Positions 1 through 8,508 of a DNA stretch of 64,000 bases are shown one piece after another. A program made the translations under genes and the position numbers. Each line of letters opens with the position of its first letter. The first letter of the stretch is position 1. The stretch spans positions 2,480,001-2,544,000 of the forward strand of contig NZ_CP015378.1 of assembly GCF_001629705.1 (NCBI RefSeq), given 5' to 3'. Source of the DNA: Fictibacillus phosphorivorans. GTDB lineage: Bacteria > Bacillota > Bacilli > Bacillales > Fictibacillaceae. The notes under the pieces were generated by a model. That model was given only the letters and a program-made list of their open reading frames with translations, ran no database searches and was not told where the DNA came from.

Positions 1-1212
1 ATGGTTACCTAGACCTGGTGTTGCTAAATAAAGAGAAACCAAGAAAACAATTAAAGCTAGAATCATAGAGTTACGTAGTGAAGACGCTTCTGTTGCTCCT
101 ACAAAAATACCGTGAAGGACGACACCAAAGCTGGATACGATCGGGAAGATGATAATCCACGCTTCATACGTTCCTACTACATTCAACACTTCAGGTAAAG
201 AGGTGAACAATAGGTGTATCCGGTCTTTAAATATAAAATAAACACTCGAGATGCTTAGTGAGGAGATAATTGCCCATTGAAAACTACGTTTAATCGTTGA
301 TCGATAGAGTGCCTTATCGTTAGAACCTATTGCTCTTCCAGTTAATATACTCGAAGCATTGGCGAATCCATCATACATATAAGCCATGATGTAGTGGATC
401 TGAATCAAGATGGCGTTTGCCGCAAGAATCTCTGTACCGAAAGTGCCTCCTTTTGCCGTAAAAACATTAAACACAATTAATAAGCATAATGTTCGAATGA
501 ATAGATCTCTGTTCATCCTCATCATTTTTTTATAAGAAGACAGGTCGATTGATTTTATCTGGAAAATCTTCTTACGTTGGTTAGCGGGAATCGCTTTCCA
601 CACGATAAAAAGACCGATTACAAAAGTGGAAACCTCCGAAATCAATGTAGCCGCTGCAACCCCTGCTACACCCCATGAAAAGACTTTAACAAATAGAATA
701 TCAAGTACAATGTTCGTTACGTTCATATACATTTGAAGAAACAAAGTCTTCTTAATCATTGCAAGTCCCATCATCCAACCTATGATTACATAGTTGAGCA
801 GTCCAAATGGTACACCCCATATACGAATTGCAAAGTATTCTATGGCTAGAGACTTAACGGCTGGATCTGAAGTAAGAAGTGGCAAAAACTGCTCTTTGAT
901 CGGATATTGAAGCGCTACTAAACAAGCACTTATGCCGAGTGCTAAGAGCAATGGTCTACTTAGTGAACGTAAGAGATCGTCCTCATTTTTTGTTCCATGT
1001 GCTTGTGCAGCAAATCCAGATGTACTCACCCTCAAGAATCCAAACAGCCAATACATCGTATTAAAAATAATCGTGCCCACCGCTACACCAGCTATGTAAG
1101 AGGAATCATCTAACTGCCCCACAACAGCCGTATCTACTGCACCAAGAAGAGGAGTCGTTATGGTTGTAAGAATCAGCGGTAGTGCCAATCCAAGATATCT
1201 TGAATGATTCAA
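1..1212 (-). CDS. MATE family exporter (DinF-like), 3' part outside window
   Basis: Reading from a TTG start at 1212 gives 404 codons without a stop down to the window edge, so the C-terminus is missing (family length about 440-450). The N-terminal region has the MATE/DinF pattern: PLILTTITTPLLGAVDTAVV, then FGFLRVSTSGFAAQAHG, in a protein made of repeated hydrophobic segments. The TTG is chosen because GGAAGG lies 10 bases upstream. These proteins use Na+ or H+ gradients to export cationic drugs or metabolites across the membrane. It lies 62 bases after the ABC importer operon on the same strand with no terminator seen between, so co-transcription is likely. A metallophore-exporter role is speculation from context. 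Confidence 0.9.
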   Translation of the reverse strand, partial: MNHSRYLGLALPLILTTITTPLLGAVDTAVVGQLDDSSYIAGVAVGTIIFNTMYWLFGFLRVSTSGFAAQAHGTKNEDDLLRSLSRPLLLALGISACLVALQYPIKEQFLPLLTSDPAVKSLAIEYFAIRIWGVPFGLLNYVIIGWMMGLAMIKKTLFLQMYMNVTNIVLDILFVKVFSWGVAGVAAATLISEVSTFVIGLFIVWKAIPANQRKKIFQIKSIDLSSYKKMMRMNRDLFIRTLCLLIVFNVFTAKGGTFGTEILAANAILIQIHYIMAYMYDGFANASSILTGRAIGSNDKALYRSTIKRSFQWAIISSLSISSVYFIFKDRIHLLFTSLPEVLNVVGTYEAWIIIFPIVSSFGVVLHGIFVGATEASSLRNSMILALIVFLVSLYLATPGLGNH

Positions 1213-1274
1213 ATACGTTCATCCTTCCAAAATAAATAAACCAGCACTTCACGTGTAAAAGTGTTGGTTCTCTT

Positions 1275-2048
1275 CTAGTTATACTCTTGTTCCATACTCA
1301 TCTCTACCAATAGTTTAGTATAGGGATGACGAGACTCTGAAAAAAGATCCTCCGTTAAAAATGAATCAACTGCGAGTCCTTCTTTTAATACTACAATTCG
1401 TTCACACATGAATTGGACAGCGGCGATATCATGCGAGATGAATAGAAAAGAGAGATTCAAGTCTCGCTGTAACTTCTTTAACAGGTTGAGGACTTGTGCT
1501 TGTACAGAAACATCCAAACTTGAAGTAGGTTCATCGCAAACGAGCAGATCTGGTTCTAAGCTAATTCCCCTCGCTACGGCTATTCTTTGTTTTTGTCCAC
1601 CACTTAGTTGGTGTGGATATCTCTCCAGAAGTTCAGGTGACAAGCCCACTTTTTGAAACAAGACTTCGGCCATCTTCTTACGATTATGTCTTACTTCTTT
1701 TAAAAATGAAGGGATAACATCTGGATAATTTTCTAACGGTTCAACCACAGACTTCCACACAGGAAGTTTGGGGTTTAATGACCCGGCAGAATCTTGAAAC
1801 ACGATTTGAAGTTGACGCCTGAGTTTTTTCAAAGCTTTTCCGTTTAACGTGTGAAGGTTATTACCTCTAAAATGGACTTCTCCCTGATCAGGCTTATCAA
1901 GCCCTAAGATGATCTTGCCAAGAGTACTTTTACCGCTACCACTCTCTCCAATGATTCCTATACTTTCACCATGTTGAACGGTAAGTGAAATATTATTTAA
2001 AGCTGGTTTTGAGTGATACGTCTTCGAGATTGAATTAACGTGTAACAT
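1275..2048 (-). CDS. Opp/Nik-type ABC importer, ATP-binding subunit F
   Basis: A 257-residue ATPase of the oligopeptide/nickel importer class, energising uptake at the inner face of the membrane. Visible motifs are Walker A GESGSGKST (about residues 34-42), signature LSGGQKQR, Walker B LLVCDEP and the following SSLD D-loop. An upstream in-frame ATG at 2069 exists, but ATG at 2048 (MLHVNSISK) fits better because GGGAAG precedes it; this start overlaps the end of the preceding ATPase gene by 14 bases, suggesting translational coupling. It lacks the C-terminal cysteine cluster seen in its partner. Substrate cannot be read from the ATPase; the Zur sites ahead of the operon point to a metal or metallophore complex. 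Confidence 0.9.
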   Translation of the reverse strand: MLHVNSISKTYHSKPALNNISLTVQHGESIGIIGESGSGKSTLGKIILGLDKPDQGEVHFRGNNLHTLNGKALKKLRRQLQIVFQDSAGSLNPKLPVWKSVVEPLENYPDVIPSFLKEVRHNRKKMAEVLFQKVGLSPELLERYPHQLSGGQKQRIAVARGISLEPDLLVCDEPTSSLDVSVQAQVLNLLKKLQRDLNLSFLFISHDIAAVQFMCERIVVLKEGLAVDSFLTEDLFSESRHPYTKLLVEMSMEQEYN

Positions 2049-3042
2049 ATCGTTCTTCCCTTTCTGCATTCACCAGATGACAAGCGGCGGAATGGTGTGT
2101 TCCTAAGCTACTCATTGGGACTTTGTTGCTGCAGGATTCCCTAACACTCGGACACCTTTTAGAAAAAGGACACCCCTCCTCAGCTATTAATCCAGGTTCA
2201 CCTAGCATAGTCGGCAACTCATGTTGGATATGCTTGTTCAATCTTAGCCTCGACTGAAGTAATAGATCCGTATAAGGGTGGATAGGATTCGCCAATACAG
2301 CACTGGTTTTTCCTATTTCTACAATTCGACCGCCGTACATAACGCCTACTGTTCGTGTTCGATTAATAATATGTTTTAAGTCGTGCGAGATTAGAAGAAT
2401 AGAGCAATTCAACTCTTCTTTAAGCTCAGACAGGAGATCTAGAATTCTTTCTCCGGTTAACACGTCTAGAGCAGTCGTTGGTTCATCTGCAATGATCAGT
2501 TTCGGCCGAAACATAATGGCTGATGCGATTGCTGCTCTCTGCAATTGTCCGCCACTAAGTTCGTCGGGAAAACTGTTAAATACACGTTCCGCAGGTAAGT
2601 GAACTTTGTTCAGCCAATGAATAGCCACTTTCCTTGCTTCTTTTCTACTCATGTCCGTGTGACATCTTATAATCTCAATAAACTGCTTTCCAACTTTTAT
2701 AAATGGAGTGAAGAAGCTTTGATAGTTTTGTGAGAGGTAAGCAATCTCTTTACCTCGAATATTTCTTAACTCTCTTTCACTTAACGATGTGATCTCTGAT
2801 TGACCGAGTTTAACAGATCCGCTTGTAACTTCTAGAGACTTAGAAAGCATTCCCAAAATCACGGTGGCCGTCAAACTTTTTCCGCTGCCGCTCTCTCCGA
2901 CTAAGCCAAAAATTTCACCTTGAGGAATAGAAAAATGCAGATTACGAATTAACTTTTCCCGGCTGTTACGGACAGTCACTGAAAGGTTTTCCACTACAAG
3001 TAGATTATTTTCAGAAGTTGCTGTCGTTTTGTTCTCAATCAT
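2035..3042 (-). CDS. Opp/Nik-type ABC importer, ATP-binding subunit D
   Basis: A 335-residue ATPase paired with subunit F. Walker A GESGSGKS is at about 49-56, signature LSGGQLQR and Walker B LIIADEPTTALD follow, and the C-terminal extension has the cysteine pattern CPFSKRCPSVRESC typical of OppD/DppD/NikD-type subunits. GGAGG sits 6 bases before the ATG at 3042. It is 14 bases downstream of the permease C gene and overlaps the start of subunit F, so all five importer genes are one tightly packed unit. Specific substrate (peptide, nickel, or metal-opine complex as in the staphylococcal Cnt system) is not decidable from this subunit alone. Confidence 0.92.
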   Translation of the reverse strand: MIENKTTATSENNLLVVENLSVTVRNSREKLIRNLHFSIPQGEIFGLVGESGSGKSLTATVILGMLSKSLEVTSGSVKLGQSEITSLSERELRNIRGKEIAYLSQNYQSFFTPFIKVGKQFIEIIRCHTDMSRKEARKVAIHWLNKVHLPAERVFNSFPDELSGGQLQRAAIASAIMFRPKLIIADEPTTALDVLTGERILDLLSELKEELNCSILLISHDLKHIINRTRTVGVMYGGRIVEIGKTSAVLANPIHPYTDLLLQSRLRLNKHIQHELPTMLGEPGLIAEEGCPFSKRCPSVRESCSNKVPMSSLGTHHSAACHLVNAEREERYVTR

Positions 3043-3056
3043 TGCAAACCTCCTCT

Positions 3057-3914
3057 CTATCGACTTTTAACATCCCATTTGTCTCGCAATCCTTCACCCA
3101 TTAAGTTAAATGCTAATACCACAAAAAAGATAGCTAAACCCGGGTAGATCATTAATTCTGGCGCACTCTGAAAATAAGGTCTTCCATCATTCAACATCGC
3201 TCCCCATTCTGGAGCAGGTGGCTGTGCACCTAATCCAAGGTAAGATAAGGAAGAGATTGTAAGAATCACTTTTCCGATATCCAAGGTAGCTAGAACAAGG
3301 ACAGGAGAAACAATTTGCGGAAACATATGTCTTCTTATAATCTTCCAGTTGGAGCTTCCCCCAACTTTTGCAGCTTGGACATAATCTTTGTTTCGTTCAG
3401 TGATTACAATACTTCTTACGACCCTTGTATAAGCAATCCACTTAACAAAAACAATCGATATCATGAGATTCGTCAAACTTGGTCCTAAGAATCCAGCAAT
3501 CGCAATCGCTAGAATAAATTCGGGAAGAGCAAGAATACCATCTGCTACACGCATAAACACTGTATCCAATCGACCACCAATGTAACCGATCACGAGACCA
3601 AGCGGAATCCCGATGAGTGCAACAGTCGCAACAACGAGTGCCGTTATTCCAAGTGTTGACTGAGCACCGACTATGAGCCTTGAAAATATACATCTTCCCA
3701 TATGGTCAGTTCCTAGAGGATATGCTGAACTTGGTGGGGCAAGCCGTACAGCCATGTTCGCTGTGAGAGGATCATTCGGAACGATAAACGGTCCAATCAA
3801 TGTGACTAAAGTGATGATAATAAAAAATATAACCCCACACTGAATCATCAAATTTTGATTTTTAAAATATAATGGAAATTGATTTCTTCTAGGCATCTGA
3901 ACACTTATCTTCAT
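3057..3914 (-). CDS. Opp/Nik-type ABC importer permease C
   Basis: A 285-residue inner-membrane permease of the DppC/NikC type, with an N-terminal membrane segment around residues 27-48, the family LGTDHMGRCIFSRL motif near 92-105, and the cytoplasmic EAA-like loop (VGGSSNWKIIRRHMFPQI) that docks onto the ATPase. Its ATG overlaps the TGA of permease B by four bases (ATGA), so the two permeases are translationally coupled. With permease B it forms the transmembrane channel for the ligand delivered by the binding lipoprotein at 4854-6401. Confidence 0.92.
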   Translation of the reverse strand: MKISVQMPRRNQFPLYFKNQNLMIQCGVIFFIIITLVTLIGPFIVPNDPLTANMAVRLAPPSSAYPLGTDHMGRCIFSRLIVGAQSTLGITALVVATVALIGIPLGLVIGYIGGRLDTVFMRVADGILALPEFILAIAIAGFLGPSLTNLMISIVFVKWIAYTRVVRSIVITERNKDYVQAAKVGGSSNWKIIRRHMFPQIVSPVLVLATLDIGKVILTISSLSYLGLGAQPPAPEWGAMLNDGRPYFQSAPELMIYPGLAIFFVVLAFNLMGEGLRDKWDVKSR

Positions 3915-4852
3915 AATGCCTCCTCTTTTCGTTTCATTCTTGGATCGATCACATAATAAGATAAATCAACTAAGAGATTTGTTAATACAACAAATACCCC
4001 CGTTAATAAAACATATCCTTGGATAACCGGATAGTCACGGTTAAATATAGCGTCAACGGCAAGGCTTCCTAATCCTGGCCAAGAAAATAAAATTTCAACT
4101 ACTACTGCTCCACCTAAGAAGCTACCTAAACTTAAGCCGAAAATCGTGAGAACAGGAAGAACAGCAGCTCTAAACGCATGCAACCATAGAATTCTCCACT
4201 CTTTGACACCTCTTGCTCTTGCTGCATAAATATAGTCCTCAGACAAACTTTGCAACAGGCCTGCTCGAAGCAGCCTTGCGTAAACTACTGCAAACGTAAA
4301 ACCTAATGTAAAGGCAGGTAAGATGATCTGAGAATAGGACCCTATTCCTGACGAAGGTAGAACACCTAATTTAAACGCAAAGAGATAGATTAAGATGAGT
4401 CCGAGCCAAAAATTAGGTATCGATGCTCCTATTAATGCTAAAATCCGACTGAATTGGTCGGGCCATTTGTTTACATATTTTGCAGACCACACCCCAAGTG
4501 GAACGGTAATGCATAGCATGATAGTCATTGCAAAAAATGTAAGTTCCGCAGTAATGGGAATGCGTGTTAACAGTTCTTCAGTAACTGGTTTCCCAGACAT
4601 GTATGATTTTCCTAGATCAAGCTGCACGAGGTTGAACATCCATTTGCCATATTGTATATACAGAGGCTGATCAAAGCCAAGCTTCTTTCTAAGCTCGGCT
4701 TGATCTTCTTCTGTTACGACCATCTCATCGGCATTTAGAATGGTAAGAACCGGATCACCTGGTGCCATCTTCATTAATGTGAACGTAAATAGGGAAAGAA
4801 TGAATAAAACAACAACCAGCTGAGTAACCCTATTCTTTATAATCGTAAGCAC
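3911..4852 (-). CDS. Opp/Nik-type ABC importer permease B
   Basis: A 313-residue permease of the DppB/NikB type. The N-terminal segment (about 9-27), the conserved APGDP motif near 30-34, the LGFDQPLYIQYGKW block and the EAA-like loop ARGVKEWRILWLHAFRAAVL are all visible. The start is GTG at 4852, only one base after the stop of the binding-protein gene; no strong ribosome site stands in front, so coupling to upstream translation is likely. It overlaps permease C by four bases. Confidence 0.92.
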   Translation of the reverse strand: MLTIIKNRVTQLVVVLFILSLFTFTLMKMAPGDPVLTILNADEMVVTEEDQAELRKKLGFDQPLYIQYGKWMFNLVQLDLGKSYMSGKPVTEELLTRIPITAELTFFAMTIMLCITVPLGVWSAKYVNKWPDQFSRILALIGASIPNFWLGLILIYLFAFKLGVLPSSGIGSYSQIILPAFTLGFTFAVVYARLLRAGLLQSLSEDYIYAARARGVKEWRILWLHAFRAAVLPVLTIFGLSLGSFLGGAVVVEILFSWPGLGSLAVDAIFNRDYPVIQGYVLLTGVFVVLTNLLVDLSYYVIDPRMKRKEEAL

Positions 4853-4853
4853 A

Positions 4854-6401
4854 TTATTTCACATCCATATTGTGTGTTAGAATATAATACTCCTCTGCTG
4901 TAGGCTCCCAGTTCACAATGCGTTTGTTCATTCCAATAATGATATTTGGATAAACGGCATAGCTATGGGCAACTTCTTTGTTGATTACCTTAGACGCATC
5001 TTGTGTCAGCTTTGTACGCTCATCTAAATCTGTCGTTCTATTTAACTTTTCAATTAGAGTGTTAAGTTCAGGAATGTTGATCATCCCAACATTTAACGCT
5101 CCTGTTTCTGTGAAAGCAGTGTTAAAGAAGTAGCTTCCGTCTCCTCTTGGAGAGGTATTGTTACTATAAGTCGCTAGATCCCAATCCTTGTTCTCAACTA
5201 GATGCGTATCTGCATTTTCAACTGTTTTAATATCAATTTTGATTCCTGCTTTTCCTGCATCAGACTGTAACAGCTGTGCGATCAAAGGAAGTTCTGGACG
5301 AGCTTTATACGTAACGAGTTCAAGAGTTAACGGTTTACCGTCTTTCTCCATTAAACCTCCTGCATTCTCTTTGTAGCCCGCTTGAGTTAAAAGACTTTTA
5401 GCTTTTTCCACGTTCAATTCTGATACTTCTTCATCTAATCCAAACGGCAGTGTACTGTTAAATGGACCGTTAGCTTCAAGGCCGTGTCCGAGCATGATGT
5501 CATTTACAACACTCTTTCGATCGATCAAGAGGTCTAGAGCTTGTCTGACCTTTAAATCTTTAACATTTTTACTTTGACTGTTATATAGAATAAAATGCGC
5601 TCGAAGTCCAGGAATAGATTCAACTCTCAATTTATTATCCTTTTCTATCGTATCTAGACTTTCGGCAGGGAGATTGTACACAACATCAGCTTCTTTTGAC
5701 TGTAGGGCAAGTGCTCTTACGTTAGCGTCTTCATTAAACTTTATTTTTGCTGAGTCCAGTTTCGGTTCTCCAGCCCAATAGTCTTTGTTTTTTTCAACTT
5801 CAACAAATTGATTGGATTTAAATTCTTTTACTTTAAACGGACCTGTACCGATTGGGTTATTTTTAAACGCCTCTTCTCCATCCTTCTTAGCCGCTTCCAT
5901 GTTTACAATTGATGTATAAGGATTTACAAGTTCCGATGGAAGTGCAGGATAAGGCTCTGTCGTATGGATCGTAAGTAATTGTCCATCTGCTTCCATTGAT
6001 TTAATCTTGAGAGAATCACCTAACGATTCGTTCGCTTCAATACTTCTTTCTAATGATTGTTTGACAGATTCAGCATCAAGTTTTTTACCATCTTGGAATT
6101 TTACATCATCTCGGATTTCAAAGACCCACTTCTCGTTATCTGCTGTTTCCCATTTTTCAGCTAGCCAGCCTTCAATATTCGATTTATCATCCAGTTTTAA
6201 TAACGTTTCAGTAAGTCCAGCACGAATGGGAATAAAGCCAGTATGCGGGTCTAAGTTAGCTGCTTTAAAACTGAAGATCATGTTAACTTTCTTCTCTTTT
6301 TCTTCTTGTTTTTCTGAGCTGTTTTGCGTAGTTGAACAACCAGCGATGAATACAAGAACCAAACATAACATTCCTACTAAAATATTCTTATAATTTTTCA
6401 T
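4854..6401 (-). CDS. Substrate-binding lipoprotein of Opp/Nik-type importer (SBP_bac_5)
   Basis: A 515-residue extracellular solute-binding lipoprotein. A signal peptide ends in a lipobox VFIAGC, with the lipidated cysteine at residue 22, followed by a low-complexity Glu/Lys linker. The body has the family-5 layout: DPHTGFIPIRAGLTETL, an EIRDDVKFQDGKKLDAESV block, NNPIGTGPF, and a late VRQALDLLIDR segment. Length and the TGFIPIRAGL pattern resemble nickel or metal-opine binders (NikA/CntA group) more than peptide binders, an inference. GGAAGG lies 7 bases before the ATG. Two Zur-type palindromes upstream (6430-6450, 6552-6572) suggest induction in zinc starvation. Confidence 0.88.
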   Translation of the reverse strand: MKNYKNILVGMLCLVLVFIAGCSTTQNSSEKQEEKEKKVNMIFSFKAANLDPHTGFIPIRAGLTETLLKLDDKSNIEGWLAEKWETADNEKWVFEIRDDVKFQDGKKLDAESVKQSLERSIEANESLGDSLKIKSMEADGQLLTIHTTEPYPALPSELVNPYTSIVNMEAAKKDGEEAFKNNPIGTGPFKVKEFKSNQFVEVEKNKDYWAGEPKLDSAKIKFNEDANVRALALQSKEADVVYNLPAESLDTIEKDNKLRVESIPGLRAHFILYNSQSKNVKDLKVRQALDLLIDRKSVVNDIMLGHGLEANGPFNSTLPFGLDEEVSELNVEKAKSLLTQAGYKENAGGLMEKDGKPLTLELVTYKARPELPLIAQLLQSDAGKAGIKIDIKTVENADTHLVENKDWDLATYSNNTSPRGDGSYFFNTAFTETGALNVGMINIPELNTLIEKLNRTTDLDERTKLTQDASKVINKEVAHSYAVYPNIIIGMNKRIVNWEPTAEEYYILTHNMDVK

Positions 6402-6429
6402 TCATTTACCTTCCTTGCCTATTGGTTTA

Positions 6430-6450
6430 TAATCGTAATCATTACGGTTT
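6430..6450. promoter_or_regulatory. Zur-type operator, proximal
   Basis: Palindrome with core CGTAATCATTACG flanked by AAT and GTTT, matching the Bacillus Zur box (core CGTAATNATTACG) at nearly every position. It lies about 30 bases in front of the binding-lipoprotein start codon, where bound repressor would block transcription. Identification is by motif recall; no binding data. Confidence 0.8.
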
Positions 6451-6551
6451 ATTACGTAAAAAAAATGAAATCTGAAGAAAGTCATACCTATGTATCCATT
6501 AATCTCGGAACTTAAATTCCTCTTATAAAATGCTTCTTCTTCACCTTTTAA

Positions 6552-6572
6552 TAAACGTAATCATTACGATTT
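6552..6572. promoter_or_regulatory. Zur-type operator, distal
   Basis: A second palindrome, core CGTAATCATTACG followed by ATTT, about 122 bases upstream of the proximal copy. Two intact sites make chance occurrence unlikely and suggest tight or cooperative zinc-dependent repression of the importer-MATE operon. The small plus-strand gene at 6798 is over 220 bases away and is less likely the target. Confidence 0.8.
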
Positions 6573-6636
6573 ACATTTCGAATTCTATCACCTAATAAAT
6601 GTGTCGTCAATCACTGAAAAATAATAATCATGAAAT

Positions 6637-6660
6637 AAACCCATTCATGATGGGTTTTTG
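6637..6660. other. Stem-loop AACCCAT/ATGGGTT
   Basis: A 7-base-pair hairpin followed by a T-run on the plus strand, in the divergent region between the importer operon and the small membrane protein gene. There is no plus-strand gene immediately before it, so its role as a terminator is unclear; it may be a leftover or may insulate the divergent units. The rest of 6573-6780 shows only the possible promoter at 6714-6743. Confidence 0.35.
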
Positions 6661-6713
6661 TAGACATTTTTAGATTAGTAAATTAAAAACTTCAGTTTTT
6701 AACCCTGAATGTT

Positions 6714-6743
6714 TTTACTATAATTTCCAAAATATGTTATACT
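6714..6743 (+). promoter_or_regulatory. Possible SigA promoter for the 6798 gene
   Basis: TTTACT at 6714-6719 and TATACT at 6738-6743 with an 18-base spacer, about 55 bases in front of the TTG start of the small membrane protein. The -35 hexamer is weak; call is tentative. Confidence 0.4.
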
Positions 6744-6797
6744 CCTGAGCATATGATGGATGATATGTTAGACTTTTTCTGAAAAGAGGGGATTTGA

Positions 6798-7133
6798 TTG
6801 GATTTAATTTTTATCCTACTTATGCTTTTAGGCTTATTAATAGGTATTTTTGCGTGGTATCGAGATAGAAGTGAGAAGGATAAACGTTTTTCTTGGTTGA
6901 GCTATGCTTCTTTATTGATTTCACTATTTTTAATTCTGACCATGTATAGTACAAGAGGCAGTTTTTTGATCTATACAGTTGCTATTGGTTCTCCTCTGTC
7001 ATTAATGCTGTGTGGTTACACCTTATTTAAGAGAAGAGAGAAAAAGATTATGGCTGGTATTGGTCTAATCCTTTCACTGATCTCTACTGGCATTGTATTT
7101 ATCATAGGCACATTCGTAGTTACAAATAATTAG
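6798..7133 (+). CDS. Small membrane protein, unknown function
   Basis: A 111-residue hydrophobic protein starting at TTG with GAGGGG a few bases upstream. It has an N-terminal membrane segment (about 2-20), a charged loop YRDRSEKDKR, two to three further hydrophobic segments, and a short KRREKK loop near 75-80. I do not recognise a family. Length and topology suggest a four-helix integral membrane protein. It stands alone between the Zur-regulated operon (divergent) and the cupin gene. Confidence 0.7.
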   Translation: MDLIFILLMLLGLLIGIFAWYRDRSEKDKRFSWLSYASLLISLFLILTMYSTRGSFLIYTVAIGSPLSLMLCGYTLFKRREKKIMAGIGLILSLISTGIVFIIGTFVVTNN

Positions 7134-7245
7134 TCCTTCAATCGTTAGAAATACAAGGAAGCTTTTCGGTTAACACCCAATTATTTGTGTTTGCATACCA
7201 TACTTACAAAGTCGGGCAAACGCCTATGAAGAGGTGAAGCACCTT

Positions 7246-7890
7246 ATGGTATCATATATGGATTATACATCTCCCTCTACTCAATATACGTTTGATGTAA
7301 ATACGAGTCCACTGTTCAAGAAAGACAGCCAAAATTATATCAATGTATTGGGTATCAACCAGTTAAATACTTTAGAAAAGGTATCATTATTAGATATATT
7401 TATGAGTACGAGCAATGTAGTTGAACCTCATTATCATCAGAATGCTGCTGAACTTGTATACTGTATCTCAGGCTCTGTTCTTGTATCGATCCTGAATCCA
7501 TTTACTAAACAGTTATTGAACTTCAAGATCACACCAGGGCAAGTAGCCAATGTTCCTCAAGGATGGTGGCACTATGAAATCGCACTAGAAGATAACACTC
7601 ATATTCTAGCCATATTTAATGCACCGACTCCACAAGTTATTCTTGGTTCAGATATACTTAGATTCACCCCTGCCAATGTTATGGCGCATACCTATTGTCT
7701 TGACGAGAATCAATGGAAAGAAACCGTTGCACCTGTCCAACCTTCTACTTATATAGGACCATACTCGAATTGTCAGCGAAACGCTAAATATACCTATCCC
7801 CAAAGTTATCACCAAACTTATCAGCAGTTGCAGTATGATCAATATCCAGATACTCCGTACGTTCATCAATATCGGAATGTTAGGTGGTAA
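7246..7890 (+). CDS. Cupin-domain protein with Tyr/Gln-rich C-terminal tail
   Basis: A 214-residue protein. The cupin core shows motif 1 around EPHYHQNAAELVYCISGSV (metal-ligand His/His/Glu) and motif 2 around PGQVANVPQGWWHYE, as in oxalate-decarboxylase-like or germin-like single cupins. After the cupin (about residue 165 on) the tail is rich in Tyr, Gln and Pro (YPQSYHQTYQQLQYDQYP), unlike enzymes and reminiscent of spore-coat proteins. The ATG at 7246 is preferred over an in-frame GTG at 7234 because GAGGTG (7231-7236) sits 9 bases before it. Substrate unknown; a coat-associated role is inference. Confidence 0.8.
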   Translation: MVSYMDYTSPSTQYTFDVNTSPLFKKDSQNYINVLGINQLNTLEKVSLLDIFMSTSNVVEPHYHQNAAELVYCISGSVLVSILNPFTKQLLNFKITPGQVANVPQGWWHYEIALEDNTHILAIFNAPTPQVILGSDILRFTPANVMAHTYCLDENQWKETVAPVQPSTYIGPYSNCQRNAKYTYPQSYHQTYQQLQYDQYPDTPYVHQYRNVRW

Positions 7891-7917
7891 AGGTTAAAAG
7901 AATGCTCTAAATAAAAA

Positions 7918-7950
7918 AACCGACCCGTATGGAACAGGTCGGTTTGCTGT
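7918..7950 (+). terminator. Rho-independent terminator of the cupin gene
   Basis: Stem AACCGACC (7918-7925) with GGTCGGTT (7937-7944), 11-base loop, then a T-containing stretch. An A-run precedes it, so it may also work for the minus-strand small gene at 7975. Confidence 0.8.
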
Positions 7951-7974
7951 GTTTTCATAAAAAGTCTTTAAAAT

Positions 7975-8139
7975 TTATCTTGTTGTGCGACTGCTTTCTG
8001 GAGGTTCTTGCATACATAAATATTTAATGTCACTATGCTTTACTTTTGTTTTCAGACCCTTCTTTTTATTTTGTTTATCAACGAAAATAGCTAAAACAAT
8101 GATAATCGTTAAAGGGATTAAAAAGTATAACCAAAACAT
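7975..8139 (-). CDS. Single-span membrane peptide, 54 residues (MFWLYF type)
   Basis: Unlisted by simple length filters but supported by a good ribosome site (GGAAGTG 6 bases before ATG at 8139) and complete 55-codon frame. The protein begins MFWLYFLIPLTIIIVLAIFV, one membrane helix, followed by a basic hydrophilic tail (DKQNKKKGLKTKVKHSD) and a C-terminal QEPPESSRTTR. Function unknown. It resembles in plan, and in its first residues, the next gene upstream (8199-8369), so the two may be ancient duplicates. Confidence 0.65.
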   Translation of the reverse strand: MFWLYFLIPLTIIIVLAIFVDKQNKKKGLKTKVKHSDIKYLCMQEPPESSRTTR

Positions 8140-8198
8140 GAGTTCACTTCCTTTCTCTATAATCCACTCAGAATATAAGATTATACTTTGATGTAAGA

Positions 8199-8369
8199 TT
8201 AATTACCTTTTGCACGTATAACTATATTGCCGTACCTCACAAATCGCTTTAAAGAACTATCTTTGGAAGGTTTTGCTTGGTCTAAATAAAATTCACGTCG
8301 TCCATTTAGCACTACATACAATATGAATAAAAGTGTGATACCTGCAATACCCAATAAGATCCAAAACAT
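8199..8369 (-). CDS. Single-span membrane peptide, 56 residues (MFWILL type)
   Basis: A 57-codon frame with ribosome site AAGGTGG 6 bases before the ATG at 8369. The product starts MFWILLGIAGITLLFILYVV (one helix), then NGRREFYLDQAKPSKDSSLKR and ends IRAKGN. Same architecture as the neighbouring 54-residue peptide: MFW start, single helix, basic cytoplasmic tail. No family recognised. The two are 59 bases apart, same strand, probably one transcript. Confidence 0.65.
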   Translation of the reverse strand: MFWILLGIAGITLLFILYVVLNGRREFYLDQAKPSKDSSLKRFVRYGNIVIRAKGN

Positions 8370-8508
8370 AACATTCCACCTTTCTTAAATAAAAAATAGT
8401 TATTTTAGAAGATAATTTAATTATAGTTAAATTTACTGAATTTTACAATTATTTATGGTAAAATAAGGATAATATTATTAAAGGTTTATTGGGGGTTATG
8501 TTCAAAGT

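Noticed and set aside
7985..8191. 68-residue plus-strand frame
   Set aside because: Antisense to the 54-residue MFW peptide gene, which has a proper ribosome site and helix; the plus frame has neither.
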